The translations under genes were made by a program, and so were the position numbers. From Phaeobacter gallaeciensis (GTDB taxonomy: Bacteria; Pseudomonadota; Alphaproteobacteria; Rhodobacterales; Rhodobacteraceae), in NCBI RefSeq assembly GCF_001678945.1, contig NZ_CP015124.1, positions 2,952,001-3,016,000 on the forward strand: 64,000 bases of DNA. The letters are read 5' to 3'. The notes beneath the pieces were generated by a model. That model did no database searches. It was not told the DNA's origin and saw only the letters and a program-made list of their open reading frames with translations. Positions 24,454 to 33,633 of this stretch are shown here, piece after piece; the stretch's first letter is position 1; each line of letters starts with the position of its first letter.

Positions 24454-26406
24454 TCAGTCGCGGCGCTCCGGCAGCCAGATCGCAAAGGCGGCGCCGCCTT
24501 CCTCGCGGTTTCGCACCGTGATGATCCCGCCTGCGTGCTGGATCAGGGTCTGGCTGATCGACAGGCCCAGCCCGGTGCCTTCGCCCGGTTTGGTGGTGTA
24601 AAACGGGTTGAACACCTCTGAAATGTGATCCTCGCTGATGCCCGGGCCGCTATCGGCCACTGTCAGGCAAGCCCCCGGCGTGCCATCGCGCTCTTCTGCC
24701 TTGAGTGTCAGGGTCAGCGTGCCGGTTTCCTTCATCGCCTGCGCCGCATTGATCACCAGATTGATGATCACCTGCTGCAACTCACCGGGATCAATACGCA
24801 CCGCCGGGGCGACATCGAAATGACCATCGACCACGATGTTATGCTTGCTGAGCACGTGATCCACCAGCACCAGGCAATCGGTGACCACATTGGCGATATC
24901 GACGCTTTCCTTGAATGTGCCGAATTCCGAAGGCCGGGCGAATTGCAAGAGCTTGCTGACGATGGCGCCGATCCGCATGACCTGATTGTCGATGAGATCC
25001 AGCTCGGTCTTCACCTCTGCGGCGCCCGGTCCCAGCGTCATCCGCATCACGTCGACATTGCCCTGGATCACCGCGACCGGGTTGTTGATTTCATGCGCGA
25101 CCCCGGCGGTGATTTCCCCGATCGAGGCCAGCTTTTCGCTCATCACCAGCTGTTTGTAGGTGTCTTCCAGTTTCTGGTTCGCGGCCCGCAGTTCCGCGGT
25201 GCGCTGATCGACGCGGGCGTTCAGCTCTCCGGCCCATTCGCGCAGCTTCTGATCGCGGTCCTGCAACTGATCCAGCAGGGTATCAAGGTGCGATGCCACC
25301 TGTCCGATCTCGTCGCGGCTGCCCACATCGCCGTTGCGCGCGGTCAGATCGCCGCGCTCCACCCGTTTCATGGTCACGGTCATCCGCTCCAGCGGTGAAA
25401 AGATGCCCTTGGCCAGCCACAGGAACAGCGGCGCCGACAGGGCCAGAACCATCAGGAAGGCGCCGACAATGGTCCAGTACGCCTCGGATTTGGCCGCCAT
25501 ATAGGGCGCTTCGAGGAAGCCGACATAAAGCATCCCGACCCGTTCTCCGAAACTGTCGGTCAGCGGCAGATAGCCCGAGATATACCAGTCGTTGACCACA
25601 AAGGCGCGGTTCAGCCAGGTGCGGCCCTCCTCCAGAACCACGCGGCGCACCACCGCCGAGACCCTTGTGCCAAGGGCGCGCACGTCTTCGAACAGGCGCA
25701 CATTGGTCGACACCCGCGTGTCCTCAAGAAACAGGGTGGCGGTGCCCTGCCGGTTGCCGCCGTCCTCGTCGCTGAGATAGACCAGCGCGTTCAGCGTATC
25801 GATGAAATCGAGGTTGCGGTTCAGCAGGAGCCCGCCGCGCAGCACCCCGTTATGGCCGGGCATGATCACCGGGGCGGCAGTGTGCACCACCATGCCGCGA
25901 TCCTCGACCTTGCGGGTGGTCGGCGCGGCGGCTTCTGTTTCGATCAGGGTGATATTGGCGCGTTCCTGCAGGGCAGGGGAGAGAAGGGACAGATCATCAG
26001 AGGAGAAAATGTCGATCTCCGAGGCCAGCTGCCCGGTGGCAGCCGTGCGGATCACTGGCCATTTCTGCTGTGGCCCTTCCAGTTCGGCAAGCGGCAGATA
26101 TTCGAGGAAATCGAGCTGCAGTTGTTGTCTGCGACTTTCAAGAAGACGGTTCACCGCCTCGGAGCCATCGTTCAGCGCGGCCTGAAAGGCGGTGGATTGC
26201 GCCAGGTTCAGCATGCTGTTGGCGGTGCCGGTCTGCAGGTGGCCCAGATATTGCTCGGCGATGCGCAGGTCGCTGTCGACCTTGGCAATCAGGACGGCAT
26301 CGTAGTCGGCATTCCAGCGGGTCATTGCCAGAATAAGCATCAGCGGCATCAGCACGCTGAGCGGTAACAGCGCCAGCAGCAACAGGCGTAGCCGAACGGA
26401 TTTCAA
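24454..26406 (-). CDS. membrane sensor histidine kinase with periplasmic Cache-like domain
   Basis: The 650-residue kinase has a first membrane helix near 8-28, a large periplasmic region (about 29-305, probably Cache-type) and a second helix near 307-330. A HAMP domain (SPLERMTVTMKRVERGDL) and a coiled coil follow. The dimerisation domain contains the phospho-accepting His in GVAHEINNPVAV near 437, and the C-terminal HATPase has DSGPGISEDH and GTGLGLSISQ. It converges with the NtrC-like regulator across a 33-base gap and is its likely partner. The signal is unknown; position suggests formate or a related C1 compound. Confidence 0.87.
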   Translation of the reverse strand: MKSVRLRLLLLALLPLSVLMPLMLILAMTRWNADYDAVLIAKVDSDLRIAEQYLGHLQTGTANSMLNLAQSTAFQAALNDGSEAVNRLLESRRQQLQLDFLEYLPLAELEGPQQKWPVIRTAATGQLASEIDIFSSDDLSLLSPALQERANITLIETEAAAPTTRKVEDRGMVVHTAAPVIMPGHNGVLRGGLLLNRNLDFIDTLNALVYLSDEDGGNRQGTATLFLEDTRVSTNVRLFEDVRALGTRVSAVVRRVVLEEGRTWLNRAFVVNDWYISGYLPLTDSFGERVGMLYVGFLEAPYMAAKSEAYWTIVGAFLMVLALSAPLFLWLAKGIFSPLERMTVTMKRVERGDLTARNGDVGSRDEIGQVASHLDTLLDQLQDRDQKLREWAGELNARVDQRTAELRAANQKLEDTYKQLVMSEKLASIGEITAGVAHEINNPVAVIQGNVDVMRMTLGPGAAEVKTELDLIDNQVMRIGAIVSKLLQFARPSEFGTFKESVDIANVVTDCLVLVDHVLSKHNIVVDGHFDVAPAVRIDPGELQQVIINLVINAAQAMKETGTLTLTLKAEERDGTPGACLTVADSGPGISEDHISEVFNPFYTTKPGEGTGLGLSISQTLIQHAGGIITVRNREEGGAAFAIWLPERRD

Positions 26407-26553
26407 AGTATGCCCCTCCCATGCCGTGCCATTGCTGCCCGGATCATGCTCGCATCACTGTGGCACCTCACGGGTCAGCGGGGCAAGGGGGGCTTGGCAG
26501 GTTGCGGAGGTTCCTCACAACCCGGTGATCCGTTCAGGCATCGGGCCGTGCCT

Positions 26554-27285
26554 TCAGGCCGGGACAGGTTTTCCGGCCCAGTCAAAAACCATGCCGCTGT
26601 TCTCGGGTGACAGCCCCGCGATAACCCCGGCCAGACAATCCGCAGCATAGGCGGGGGTGAACAGCTTGCCTTCGGGCACCGCGCGGCTGAAGGGGCGGGA
26701 CAGATCAGTGTCTACGGTGCCGGGATGCAGGCCTGCACAGACGAAATCGGGATTGAGCCGCGCCATTTCGATGGCGTAGTTGCGCAGCAGCATGTTCAGC
26801 GCCGCCTTGGAGGCGCGATAGGCGTGCCAGCCGCCCAGCCCGTTGTCAGAGATCGAGCCGACCCGCGCCGACAGCGCCGTGAAGATGGTGCGCCGGTCCC
26901 GTGGCATGCGCGGGATCAGGTGACACGCTGCCATCGCCGGACCAAAGGTATTGACGGCAAAGACCTGTTCAAAGGCAGGCAGGCTTTGCTGTTTCAGGGA
27001 TTTTTCGGGCCTGAGCGCGGTTCCGTCCGACAGGATCCCAGTGGCCAGAATGATCAGATCGGGCGCCTCCAGCGCGTCGGCCAGCGCGATCAGGCTGGCC
27101 TCGTCTGTGATATCGGCGGCATGGGGCACCACCGACCCGGCGGCGGGTGTGTCCCCTCGACGGGATACGGCGTGCACGGTTTCGACATCGGGCTGGGCGG
27201 CGTAATGCTGCACCAGCGCCGCGCCGATGCCGCCACTGGCGCCAAGGATCACAACCTGTTTCGGGGGCGTGTGTGTGGGCATCAA
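26554..27285 (-). CDS. SDR family NAD(P)-dependent oxidoreductase
   Basis: The 243-residue Rossmann-fold enzyme has the cofactor motif GASGGIGAALV near residue 15, an NTFGPAM segment, and the catalytic tetrad in the region LSARVGS...YRASKAAL (Tyr-x3-Lys). It resembles C-factor-type SDRs. It is the last gene of the minus-strand lipid operon, with seven bases separating it from the next SDR. The substrate is unknown. Confidence 0.85.
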   Translation of the reverse strand: MMPTHTPPKQVVILGASGGIGAALVQHYAAQPDVETVHAVSRRGDTPAAGSVVPHAADITDEASLIALADALEAPDLIILATGILSDGTALRPEKSLKQQSLPAFEQVFAVNTFGPAMAACHLIPRMPRDRRTIFTALSARVGSISDNGLGGWHAYRASKAALNMLLRNYAIEMARLNPDFVCAGLHPGTVDTDLSRPFSRAVPEGKLFTPAYAADCLAGVIAGLSPENSGMVFDWAGKPVPA

Positions 27286-27292
27286 TCCCTCG

Positions 27293-28012
27293 CTACATCA
27301 GTTTCAGGAACAGGCGGCGCGGCAGCAAGCGGCCAAGGGTGAAGACCCAGGAAAACGGCGCCGGAAAGCTGGTGCTGAAGCGCCCCCCCTGCATGGCGCG
27401 CAGGCAGCGCCGGGCGGCGTCTTCGGGCTCAAGGATCTGCGGCATCTTGAATTGGTTCTTCTGCGTCAGCCGGGTGCGGATAAAGCCGGGGTTGATCACC
27501 TGCACCCGCACGCCGCTGCCGCGCAGATCGGCCTGCAGGTTTTCCCCCAGATGCATCAGCGCCGCCTTGGAGGCGCCATATCCGATGGCGCCCGGCAGGC
27601 CGGTGAACCCGGCGAGCGAACCGATCAGCACGATATGGCCACTGTCCCGGCGGCAAAACTGCGGTACGATCTGCCCCAGTACCCGCAGCGCGCCGGTGAA
27701 ATTGACCGCGCACATGGTCTCGATTGCCTCCGGCTGCCAGTCCTGCGCGCTGAGCGGATCATAGGCCCCGGCGCAGTAGACCACACCGTCCACAGGCCCC
27801 AGATCTGCAATGGCGCGGATCACATCATCCGGGTCCGTCACATCCATAGGCAGCGCCCGGGCATTGGACAGGCCGTCGCAAAGGTGCTGCAGCCGCCCGG
27901 CATTGCGGGCGGACAGGATCAGCCGGGCGCCCGCGCCGTCCATCTCCTTGGCCAAGGCCCGGCCCAGCCCTTCGCTGGCGCCGACGATCCACCAGGTCTG
28001 CCCTTCGAACAT
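27293..28012 (-). CDS. SDR family NAD(P)-dependent oxidoreductase
   Basis: The 239-residue classical SDR has GASEGLGRALAKEM near residue 11 for cofactor binding, VYCAGAYD in the NAG-like position, and active-site residues in LIGSLAGF...YGASKAAL (Ser, Tyr, Lys). It is separated from DUF3833 by a single base. The pairing of two SDRs at the end of the RpoE-type operon suggests they process a lipid aldehyde, ketone or alcohol, which is inference. Confidence 0.87.
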   Translation of the reverse strand: MFEGQTWWIVGASEGLGRALAKEMDGAGARLILSARNAGRLQHLCDGLSNARALPMDVTDPDDVIRAIADLGPVDGVVYCAGAYDPLSAQDWQPEAIETMCAVNFTGALRVLGQIVPQFCRRDSGHIVLIGSLAGFTGLPGAIGYGASKAALMHLGENLQADLRGSGVRVQVINPGFIRTRLTQKNQFKMPQILEPEDAARRCLRAMQGGRFSTSFPAPFSWVFTLGRLLPRRLFLKLM

Positions 28013-28013
28013 C

Positions 28014-28562
28014 TCAGCCCTCCGCCGGGCGCATGGTGGCGATCAGCTCGGCGACCTTGATGCCGAACTTGCGCATTTCCGAGCGGTTCAGAATGGTGCC
28101 GTTGTCCATCAGGTACATCCAGTCGGTGACGTCCAGCACGTGGCCTCCGGCATCTTCGGGCAGACGGATGCGATAGGTGAGCCGCACGGTGGCGCCCATC
28201 TGCTGCCCCTTGCCCTCGCCGATGATATCGTCGGCCGTGGCGGTGAAATGCCCGTCCTCGCCCATGGTTAGATACCATTTGCGCGCCTGGGTGCTGCCAT
28301 TGGCATAGGCGAAATCCTCGCTCAGCGTGCCGGTGGCGCCGTCCCATTCCCCGTTCATCCGCGCAACAAAGCGCGACACAACGCGTCCGCGCGGCCCGTA
28401 GATCATGCCTTCGGAGATCAGTGTGCCGGAAAGGCGTTCCTGAATGTCAAAGGCGGGGCCGGTGTCTGCGTAATGCGCCAGCCGCTGGGCGCGAAAGCCA
28501 AATCCGGGCCGCCAGAGGGCGAGCACAAGCACGGCAACAAGAAGCAGGAGAACCAGTTTCAT
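28014..28562 (-). CDS. DUF3833 family protein
   Basis: The 182-residue protein has an N-terminal membrane anchor (LVLLLLVAVLVLALW) and a lipocalin-like beta-rich remainder with LSGTLISEGMIYGPRGRVV and DWMYLMDNGTILNRSEMRKFG, recognisable as DUF3833. It overlaps the MFS gene by four bases. DUF3833 genes co-occur with cyclopropane-synthase-like and DUF1365 genes in RpoE/ChrR-controlled clusters. A role in handling modified lipids is inferred. Confidence 0.82.
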   Translation of the reverse strand: MKLVLLLLVAVLVLALWRPGFGFRAQRLAHYADTGPAFDIQERLSGTLISEGMIYGPRGRVVSRFVARMNGEWDGATGTLSEDFAYANGSTQARKWYLTMGEDGHFTATADDIIGEGKGQQMGATVRLTYRIRLPEDAGGHVLDVTDWMYLMDNGTILNRSEMRKFGIKVAELIATMRPAEG

Positions 28563-29782
28563 GACAAGGAGACCTCTCGCGGCAGGCGCATCACCAGGGC
28601 GATCGCCAGCAGTTTGATAAGACAGGGCAAAACGGCATAGGCCAGGGTCAGCGCCATCAGGGCGCTGGCACCATTGGGGCCGCCGGGTTCAAATCCGCTC
28701 AGTTGCAGCGCGGGCAGCAGGATCACTGCCGCGGCGGCTAGGGACAGTTTGGCGGCGAATGTCCAAAGGCCAAAGGCCTGCCCGCCGCGTAGCCCGGCCC
28801 GCGCCAGCGCCGTCGAGAACAACACCGGCAGGATCACCATATCCGCGCCAAGGGCGGCCCCCGATCCGATGCAGATCGCGGCAAAAGCCCAGGCCGCGCC
28901 TGCGGGCAGGAGTGCTGCCCCGCTGAACGACAGGATGGCCAGCGCCATGGCCGGAACCAGTACCTGCCGGGCGCCATAGGCAGCGCTGGCCCGGGTCCAG
29001 ATTGGCACCGATAGGCCCGCCGCCAGAAAGAACAGGATCAGGAACGGTCCGGCGAGGTCCGGCAGCGCAAGTTTCTCATCGACAAAGAACAGAAACAGGG
29101 TCGAAGTCATCGCCACAGGCAGGCTGTTGACCAGGGCAAGCACCAGAAGGCGCAGGCCTCCGGCGCGGCGCAGGGCGGCCCAAGTGACCGGCGCCTCGGG
29201 GCTGCTGGGAATCTGCCACAGCGGGCGGGTCAATGCCCAGACGCCAACGCAGATCAGGGCCAGCAGGATACCAAAGGCGGCATAGCCGCCACCATTGGCC
29301 CCGGCCTGCTGCAACAGCGATGGCGCCAGCGCGGCGAGGATGATCCCGGCGAGCGTGCCGCCCTCGCGCCAGCCTGCCAGCCGGATCAGTGCTTCAGGCG
29401 ATCCCGCCAGGCTGGTGCTGTGGCCATAAAACAGGATGGTCCCCAGGCTGTAGGCGCTGAACAGCAGCACCAGTGCGGCGATGAGCCAGACCAACCCTCC
29501 CGCGGCGGGTATCAGGGTGTAGAGCATCAGGAACCCCGCTGCCATGCCAAGGCAGGCGAGGGCGGCAAAGGCGCCGCGCGCATGCTCATACCGGTCAATC
29601 AGCCAACCAAGCGCTGGATCCTGCACGAAATCCACCACCCGGATCACCGCCAGAATGGCGCCAAGGGTGGCAAGGCTCATCCCCAGCTCTGCCGAGGCAT
29701 AGCGCGGCAAATGGATATAGAGCGGCAACCCCGCTGCCGCCAGCATGAGCGCAAAAAGACTGATCCGGGCTGCGTGCATCAA
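28559..29782 (-). CDS. MFS (GPH-like) transporter
   Basis: The 407-residue protein has about twelve membrane helices. The loop between helices 2 and 3 reads DFVQDPALGWLIDRYEHARG, the glycoside-pentoside-hexuronide signature seen in melibiose-type symporters. It is the transporter of the RpoE-associated operon, comparable with the symporter encoded in the Rhodobacter sphaeroides RpoE regulon. The substrate is unknown. It overlaps its neighbours on both sides by four bases. Confidence 0.85.
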   Translation of the reverse strand: MMHAARISLFALMLAAAGLPLYIHLPRYASAELGMSLATLGAILAVIRVVDFVQDPALGWLIDRYEHARGAFAALACLGMAAGFLMLYTLIPAAGGLVWLIAALVLLFSAYSLGTILFYGHSTSLAGSPEALIRLAGWREGGTLAGIILAALAPSLLQQAGANGGGYAAFGILLALICVGVWALTRPLWQIPSSPEAPVTWAALRRAGGLRLLVLALVNSLPVAMTSTLFLFFVDEKLALPDLAGPFLILFFLAAGLSVPIWTRASAAYGARQVLVPAMALAILSFSGAALLPAGAAWAFAAICIGSGAALGADMVILPVLFSTALARAGLRGGQAFGLWTFAAKLSLAAAAVILLPALQLSGFEPGGPNGASALMALTLAYAVLPCLIKLLAIALVMRLPREVSLS

Positions 29783-30306
29783 TCGCCTCGCAGCCGCGCC
29801 GACAGCCGCGCCGAGCGGCTGTTGTCCGAAAGCCAGATGCCAAGGAAGCGTTTGCGCAGGTCTGGGTGGCGGATGGCGCAGGTCTGCTGCCCGTTGAGAT
29901 GCAGAACCAGACTGTCTGGCTGGGTTGAAACAGCCGTGAATACATCACCGCGCGCCACATCGCGGAAACAGCTGGCAAGTTTTTGCATCATCGCGGCCTG
30001 ATCCGCGCGCGGCCCTTCGATCCGCTGGATCTCGACGCGGGTGGATTTGGTCAGATCGTCCTGCGAGATGCTGCGGAAATATTCGATCTGCAAGGCCAGC
30101 GGCTGGCGCCAGCCAAACCGGGACTCCCCCTCTGTGTGCAGGCTGGCGCGGTAGATCGGCAGACCCAGCCAGCGGACCATGACGGTGCCCAGCTCAACCG
30201 GCTGCGACAGGCCAAAGCCGCGCAGGTTTGCCGCTGCCGCGCCGGGCAGCAGCAGCGCCGCGATCAACAGCGCGGCGGCCAGAGGCGGGAACCGGTGCTC
30301 AGGCAT
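29779..30306 (-). CDS. chalcone isomerase-like periplasmic protein
   Basis: The 175-residue protein has a signal peptide (PLAAALLIAALLLPGAAAA) and a chalcone-isomerase-like core: MVRWLGLPIYRASLHTEG, ALQIEYFRSISQDDLTKST and LRKRFLGIWLS. Bacterial members of this fold occur next to cyclopropane-fatty-acid-synthase-like genes. It overlaps that gene by eight bases. It could bind a fatty acid in the periplasm; catalysis is not implied. Confidence 0.78.
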   Translation of the reverse strand: MPEHRFPPLAAALLIAALLLPGAAAANLRGFGLSQPVELGTVMVRWLGLPIYRASLHTEGESRFGWRQPLALQIEYFRSISQDDLTKSTRVEIQRIEGPRADQAAMMQKLASCFRDVARGDVFTAVSTQPDSLVLHLNGQQTCAIRHPDLRKRFLGIWLSDNSRSARLSARLRGD

Positions 30307-31456
30307 GGGTCAGCTCAACCTGCACTACATCGGTCTGGCCCACGGCAAAGGAGCCGGCGCAGATCTCCAGATAATAGCGCCAGTTGCGCAGGAAGGCCGC
30401 GTCATAGCCCAGCTCCATGATCCGGGGCGCCCGTTTCGCCAGCTGCTCGGCCCATGTCCGGCAGGTGCGGGCATAATCCTGCCCAAAGGCGAAGGAGTTC
30501 GTCACCTGCAGACCCGCCTGCCGCGCCTGATGGGCAATCACCGCATCCGACAGCAGCATGCCACCGGGGAAAGTGTACTGGCGGATATAATCCGAGGAGT
30601 TGCGGTAGATGTCGAAATAGCTGTCCTGCACGGTGATCGCCTGAATGACTGCCTTGCCGCCCTCTGCCAGACGTGCCTTGACGGTCTGGAAATAGCTGGG
30701 CCAGTAGCGCTCGCCCACGGCCTCGATCATCTCGATCGAGACGATATTGTCGTAGGTGCCGGTGGATTTGCGGTAATCGCACAGCTCGATCGAGGCGCGC
30801 CCGTCCAGCCGCGCGTCGGCATAGCCGTGCTGACTGGGCGAGATGGTCAGCCCAGTGACATCGCGCCCGGCATCGGCGGCGCGTTCGGCGAAACCGCCCC
30901 AGCCGCAGCCGATTTCCAGCACCCGCTCGCCCCGTGTCAGCCGGTTCAGCACCCGGTCGTATTTGCGGTTCTGGGCGCGCTCCAGATCATTGTCGCCGGG
31001 GGCAAACAGCGCCGAGGAATAGGTCATGCCGCTATCGAGCCAAAGTTGGTAGAACTCGTTCCCGACGTCGTAATGCGCCTTGATGTTGCGGGCCGAACCA
31101 CGGATCGAATTGGCGCGCAGGATCTTGTCGACGGCGCGGAACTTCAGCCCGCTCCAGAAGCTCGGGTAGGCAAAATCGCCAAAATAATCGAGGTTCAGGA
31201 TCGCCACCTGGATCAGGGTTTCGATGCTGGAGGTCTCCCACATGCCTTCGATGTAGGTTTCGCCCAGCCCGATATCACCGCGCGCGGCCATGGCGGTGAC
31301 GGCGGCCCAGTCGAACAGCACCATGTCTGCCGCCGGGGCGCCGCTGCCGAAATCATGCACTTCGCCTTCCGGGGTGGTCAGGCGCAGGCTGCCCTTGCGG
31401 ATCTGGGCGCAGCTGTCGAGAAAATCGCGTTTTACACGGTTGGTAATGAAAAGCAT
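30299..31456 (-). CDS. cyclopropane-fatty-acyl-phospholipid synthase-like methyltransferase
   Basis: The 385-residue SAM-dependent enzyme acts on phospholipid acyl chains. The SAM-binding motif VLEIGCGWGGFAERA is near residue 170, the family segment HYDVGNEFYQLWLD near 113, and FPGGMLLSD near 300. The ATG at 31456 overlaps the TGA of DUF1365, so the longer frame upstream is rejected. In Rhodobacter sphaeroides, RpoE-controlled genes of this type belong to the cyclopropane and furan fatty acid systems. Whether this copy makes cyclopropane, methylated or furan lipids cannot be decided here. Confidence 0.87.
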   Translation of the reverse strand: MLFITNRVKRDFLDSCAQIRKGSLRLTTPEGEVHDFGSGAPAADMVLFDWAAVTAMAARGDIGLGETYIEGMWETSSIETLIQVAILNLDYFGDFAYPSFWSGLKFRAVDKILRANSIRGSARNIKAHYDVGNEFYQLWLDSGMTYSSALFAPGDNDLERAQNRKYDRVLNRLTRGERVLEIGCGWGGFAERAADAGRDVTGLTISPSQHGYADARLDGRASIELCDYRKSTGTYDNIVSIEMIEAVGERYWPSYFQTVKARLAEGGKAVIQAITVQDSYFDIYRNSSDYIRQYTFPGGMLLSDAVIAHQARQAGLQVTNSFAFGQDYARTCRTWAEQLAKRAPRIMELGYDAAFLRNWRYYLEICAGSFAVGQTDVVQVELTHA

Positions 31457-32223
31457 CAGCTGACCTCCTGCTTTGGGGGGAGGGGGCGGGATCTGTATGG
31501 CGCCCCTTTGAGTTTCAGTTTCAGGGCCTGCCAATGGATCAGGGCGATGGTGCGGAACGCGCCAAAGGGCCGCCGTAGGGCCGCCCGAAGGATCGAGCCG
31601 TTGCTGAGCTGTCGCCGCCGCCCGGTCAGGGTGGCAATCACGCCTTCAGCGCCATGTTCCAGCGCAATGCGGATGGCGATCCGGTCCGGGCGGATATCGT
31701 AGTGGAACCGGTAGTCCCCCGCGATCTGCTGGAAGGGCGAGACGTGAAAGATCTTGCTGGCGGTGATTTCGTCACCGGCCGTAATCGGCGCAAACCCGTC
31801 AAGATGGCACAGGTAGCTGTGACGGTCGCCAAAGGTGTTGGAGACCTCGGCAATCACCGCCCGCAGCGTGTCACCCTCCATCGCCAGCCAGAAGCTGACT
31901 GGGTTGAAAGTGTACCACAGGAATCCCGGTTGCGTCAGCAGCAGAATCTGAAGGCCGTCCAGCTCCAGACCGGCCCCGGCAAAGACCTCTTGCGCCCAAG
32001 GCAGGCCGCGCCCGGCGCCCGGCGCGCCGCCATGGTTGCGGTCATTGACCGAAGACAGGTTGAAACCATTGCGCGAGAACAGCCCTGGCCGCGCCTCTGA
32101 CAGCGGGTCGATCAGCACGTAATCGACACCATAGCGGAAGGCATTGCGGATGCCGCCGCGGCGCGCGTGGCTGGTGTGGCCCGCGATATGGTCGGGCCAG
32201 AGGGGAGCGGGGCTGTCGCTCAT
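31456..32223 (-). CDS. DUF1365 family protein
   Basis: The 255-residue protein contains the DUF1365 signature: HARRGGIRNAFRYGVDYVL near the start, LLTQPGFLWYTFNPVSFW near 95-112 and KIFHVSPFQQI near 160. DUF1365 is nearly always adjacent to a flavin amine oxidase-like gene and a CFA-synthase-like gene, as here. The biochemical role is unknown. It overlaps both neighbours by one to four bases. Confidence 0.88.
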   Translation of the reverse strand: MSDSPAPLWPDHIAGHTSHARRGGIRNAFRYGVDYVLIDPLSEARPGLFSRNGFNLSSVNDRNHGGAPGAGRGLPWAQEVFAGAGLELDGLQILLLTQPGFLWYTFNPVSFWLAMEGDTLRAVIAEVSNTFGDRHSYLCHLDGFAPITAGDEITASKIFHVSPFQQIAGDYRFHYDIRPDRIAIRIALEHGAEGVIATLTGRRRQLSNGSILRAALRRPFGAFRTIALIHWQALKLKLKGAPYRSRPLPPKQEVS

Positions 32224-33515
32224 GCCAGCACCTGCGCCAGGCTGCGGGCGTCGATGCCGCGGGCGACTCGCACCGCGCTGGCAAATCCGTCCTCGTGGAA
32301 CCCGTGGCGCAGATATGCGCCCGCGAACCAGGTGTTGTTGTCGCCCTGGATGTCGTGGATCTGTTTCTGGGCGCGGATGGCGGCCTGATCGAACACCGGA
32401 TGGCGGAAGGTGTTGGTGTCATAGATCGTCTCGTCACGCACCGGCCTGACTGGGTTCAGCGAGATGAACAGCGGATCACTCTCTGGAATGTTCTGTAGCC
32501 GGTTCATCCAGTAGGTCACGCCGATCGCCGGGCGGCTGTCCTGCGCCGCCGCCTTGTAGACCCAGGAGGACCAGCAGGCGCGCCGTTTCGGCATTTGCCC
32601 GGCGTCGCGGTGCAGGATCACCTCGTTATCCTGATACCGCATATTGCCGAGGATCATCTCTTCCTGCGCGGTGGGAGAGGACAGCAGCCGCAGCGCATCG
32701 TCGGAATGGCAGGCCATGATGACCTGATCGAACTCCTGCGTTTCGCCATAAGGCAAGCGGATGGTGACGCCTGCCTCGGTGCGATCCACCGCCTGCACCG
32801 GCGTGCCGGGGCGCAGGGTGCAGCCATTGGCCTTCAGATGCGCCTCCAGCCTGCGGACGTATTCGATGCTGCCACCCTTTACCGTCCACCACTGGTGCTG
32901 CCCCGTGGCGCTGAGCAAGGCGTGATTGCGGAAGAACTGCACCAGCGACCGGGCCGGAAAGCCACGGATCTCCTCCATCGGGGTGGACCAGATCGCGCCG
33001 CAGATCGGCATCAGGTAATAGCGCTGGAACCAGTCGCCAAGGCGAAGCTCGTCCATCAGCTGACCGATGGTGACATCGTCACTGCGGGCGGTTTCGACCG
33101 CGCGGGCGTTAAAGCGCAGGATGTCGCGCACCATGCCGTGAAAGGCCGGGCGGGCCACGTTACGGCGCTGGCCGAACAGGGATGTAAGGCTTTTCAGCCC
33201 GTATTCGACGGCGCCGTCGTCAATGCTGGCGCCAAAGGTCATATCGCTTTTGATGATGGGCACATCCAGATCGCGGAACATCGCGGTCAGATGCGGATAA
33301 TTGACAAAGTTGAACACGATAAAGCCGGTATCGACCGGCTGGGTCCCATGCATCCCCGCCTGGACGGTGCGCGCGTGTCCGCCAAGGCGCGGCGCGGCTT
33401 CGAACAGGGTCACGTCATGGCCGGGTGCCAGACGATAGGCGGCGGCGAGACCAGAAATGCCACCGCCAACAATAGCAATGCGCTGGCGACGTAGGGGTGG
33501 GACATCAAATGACAT
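32220..33515 (-). CDS. FAD-dependent amine oxidase-like protein
   Basis: The 431-residue flavoprotein begins RQRIAIVGGGISGLAAAYRL, an FAD-binding Rossmann motif, followed by LGGHARTV. The protoporphyrinogen/amine oxidase-type domain continues with PICGAIWSTPMEEI and ends with FAGAYLRHGFHEDG. It is the first gene of the eight-gene operon; the ATG at 33515 has GGAG before it and lies about 15 bases after the predicted RpoE transcript start. Homologues in this position are annotated as cyclopropane or unsaturated fatty acid-modifying oxidoreductases, but the reaction is not proved. Confidence 0.87.
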   Translation of the reverse strand: MSFDVPPLRRQRIAIVGGGISGLAAAYRLAPGHDVTLFEAAPRLGGHARTVQAGMHGTQPVDTGFIVFNFVNYPHLTAMFRDLDVPIIKSDMTFGASIDDGAVEYGLKSLTSLFGQRRNVARPAFHGMVRDILRFNARAVETARSDDVTIGQLMDELRLGDWFQRYYLMPICGAIWSTPMEEIRGFPARSLVQFFRNHALLSATGQHQWWTVKGGSIEYVRRLEAHLKANGCTLRPGTPVQAVDRTEAGVTIRLPYGETQEFDQVIMACHSDDALRLLSSPTAQEEMILGNMRYQDNEVILHRDAGQMPKRRACWSSWVYKAAAQDSRPAIGVTYWMNRLQNIPESDPLFISLNPVRPVRDETIYDTNTFRHPVFDQAAIRAQKQIHDIQGDNNTWFAGAYLRHGFHEDGFASAVRVARGIDARSLAQVLA

Positions 33516-33536
33516 GTGTTCTCCGTTTCTTTTCAG

Positions 33537-33566
33537 GGAGTACGCCGCCATTCCCGGGCCGGATCA
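33537..33566 (-). promoter_or_regulatory. candidate RpoE promoter for the lipid operon
   Basis: On the minus strand TGATCC (33566-33561) is followed after 18 bases by TACTCC (33542-33537), 22 bases before the first start codon. The -35 element is the TGATCC of Rhodobacter RpoE promoters, and the same element with the same spacer faces rpoE on the other strand. Confidence 0.65.
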
Positions 33567-33633
33567 AAAGTTTTCGCCTTCTTGGGATGAAATCGAAGCG
33601 ATGCGTTCGCGCAGAAAAAATTCTGGTGGCTTT

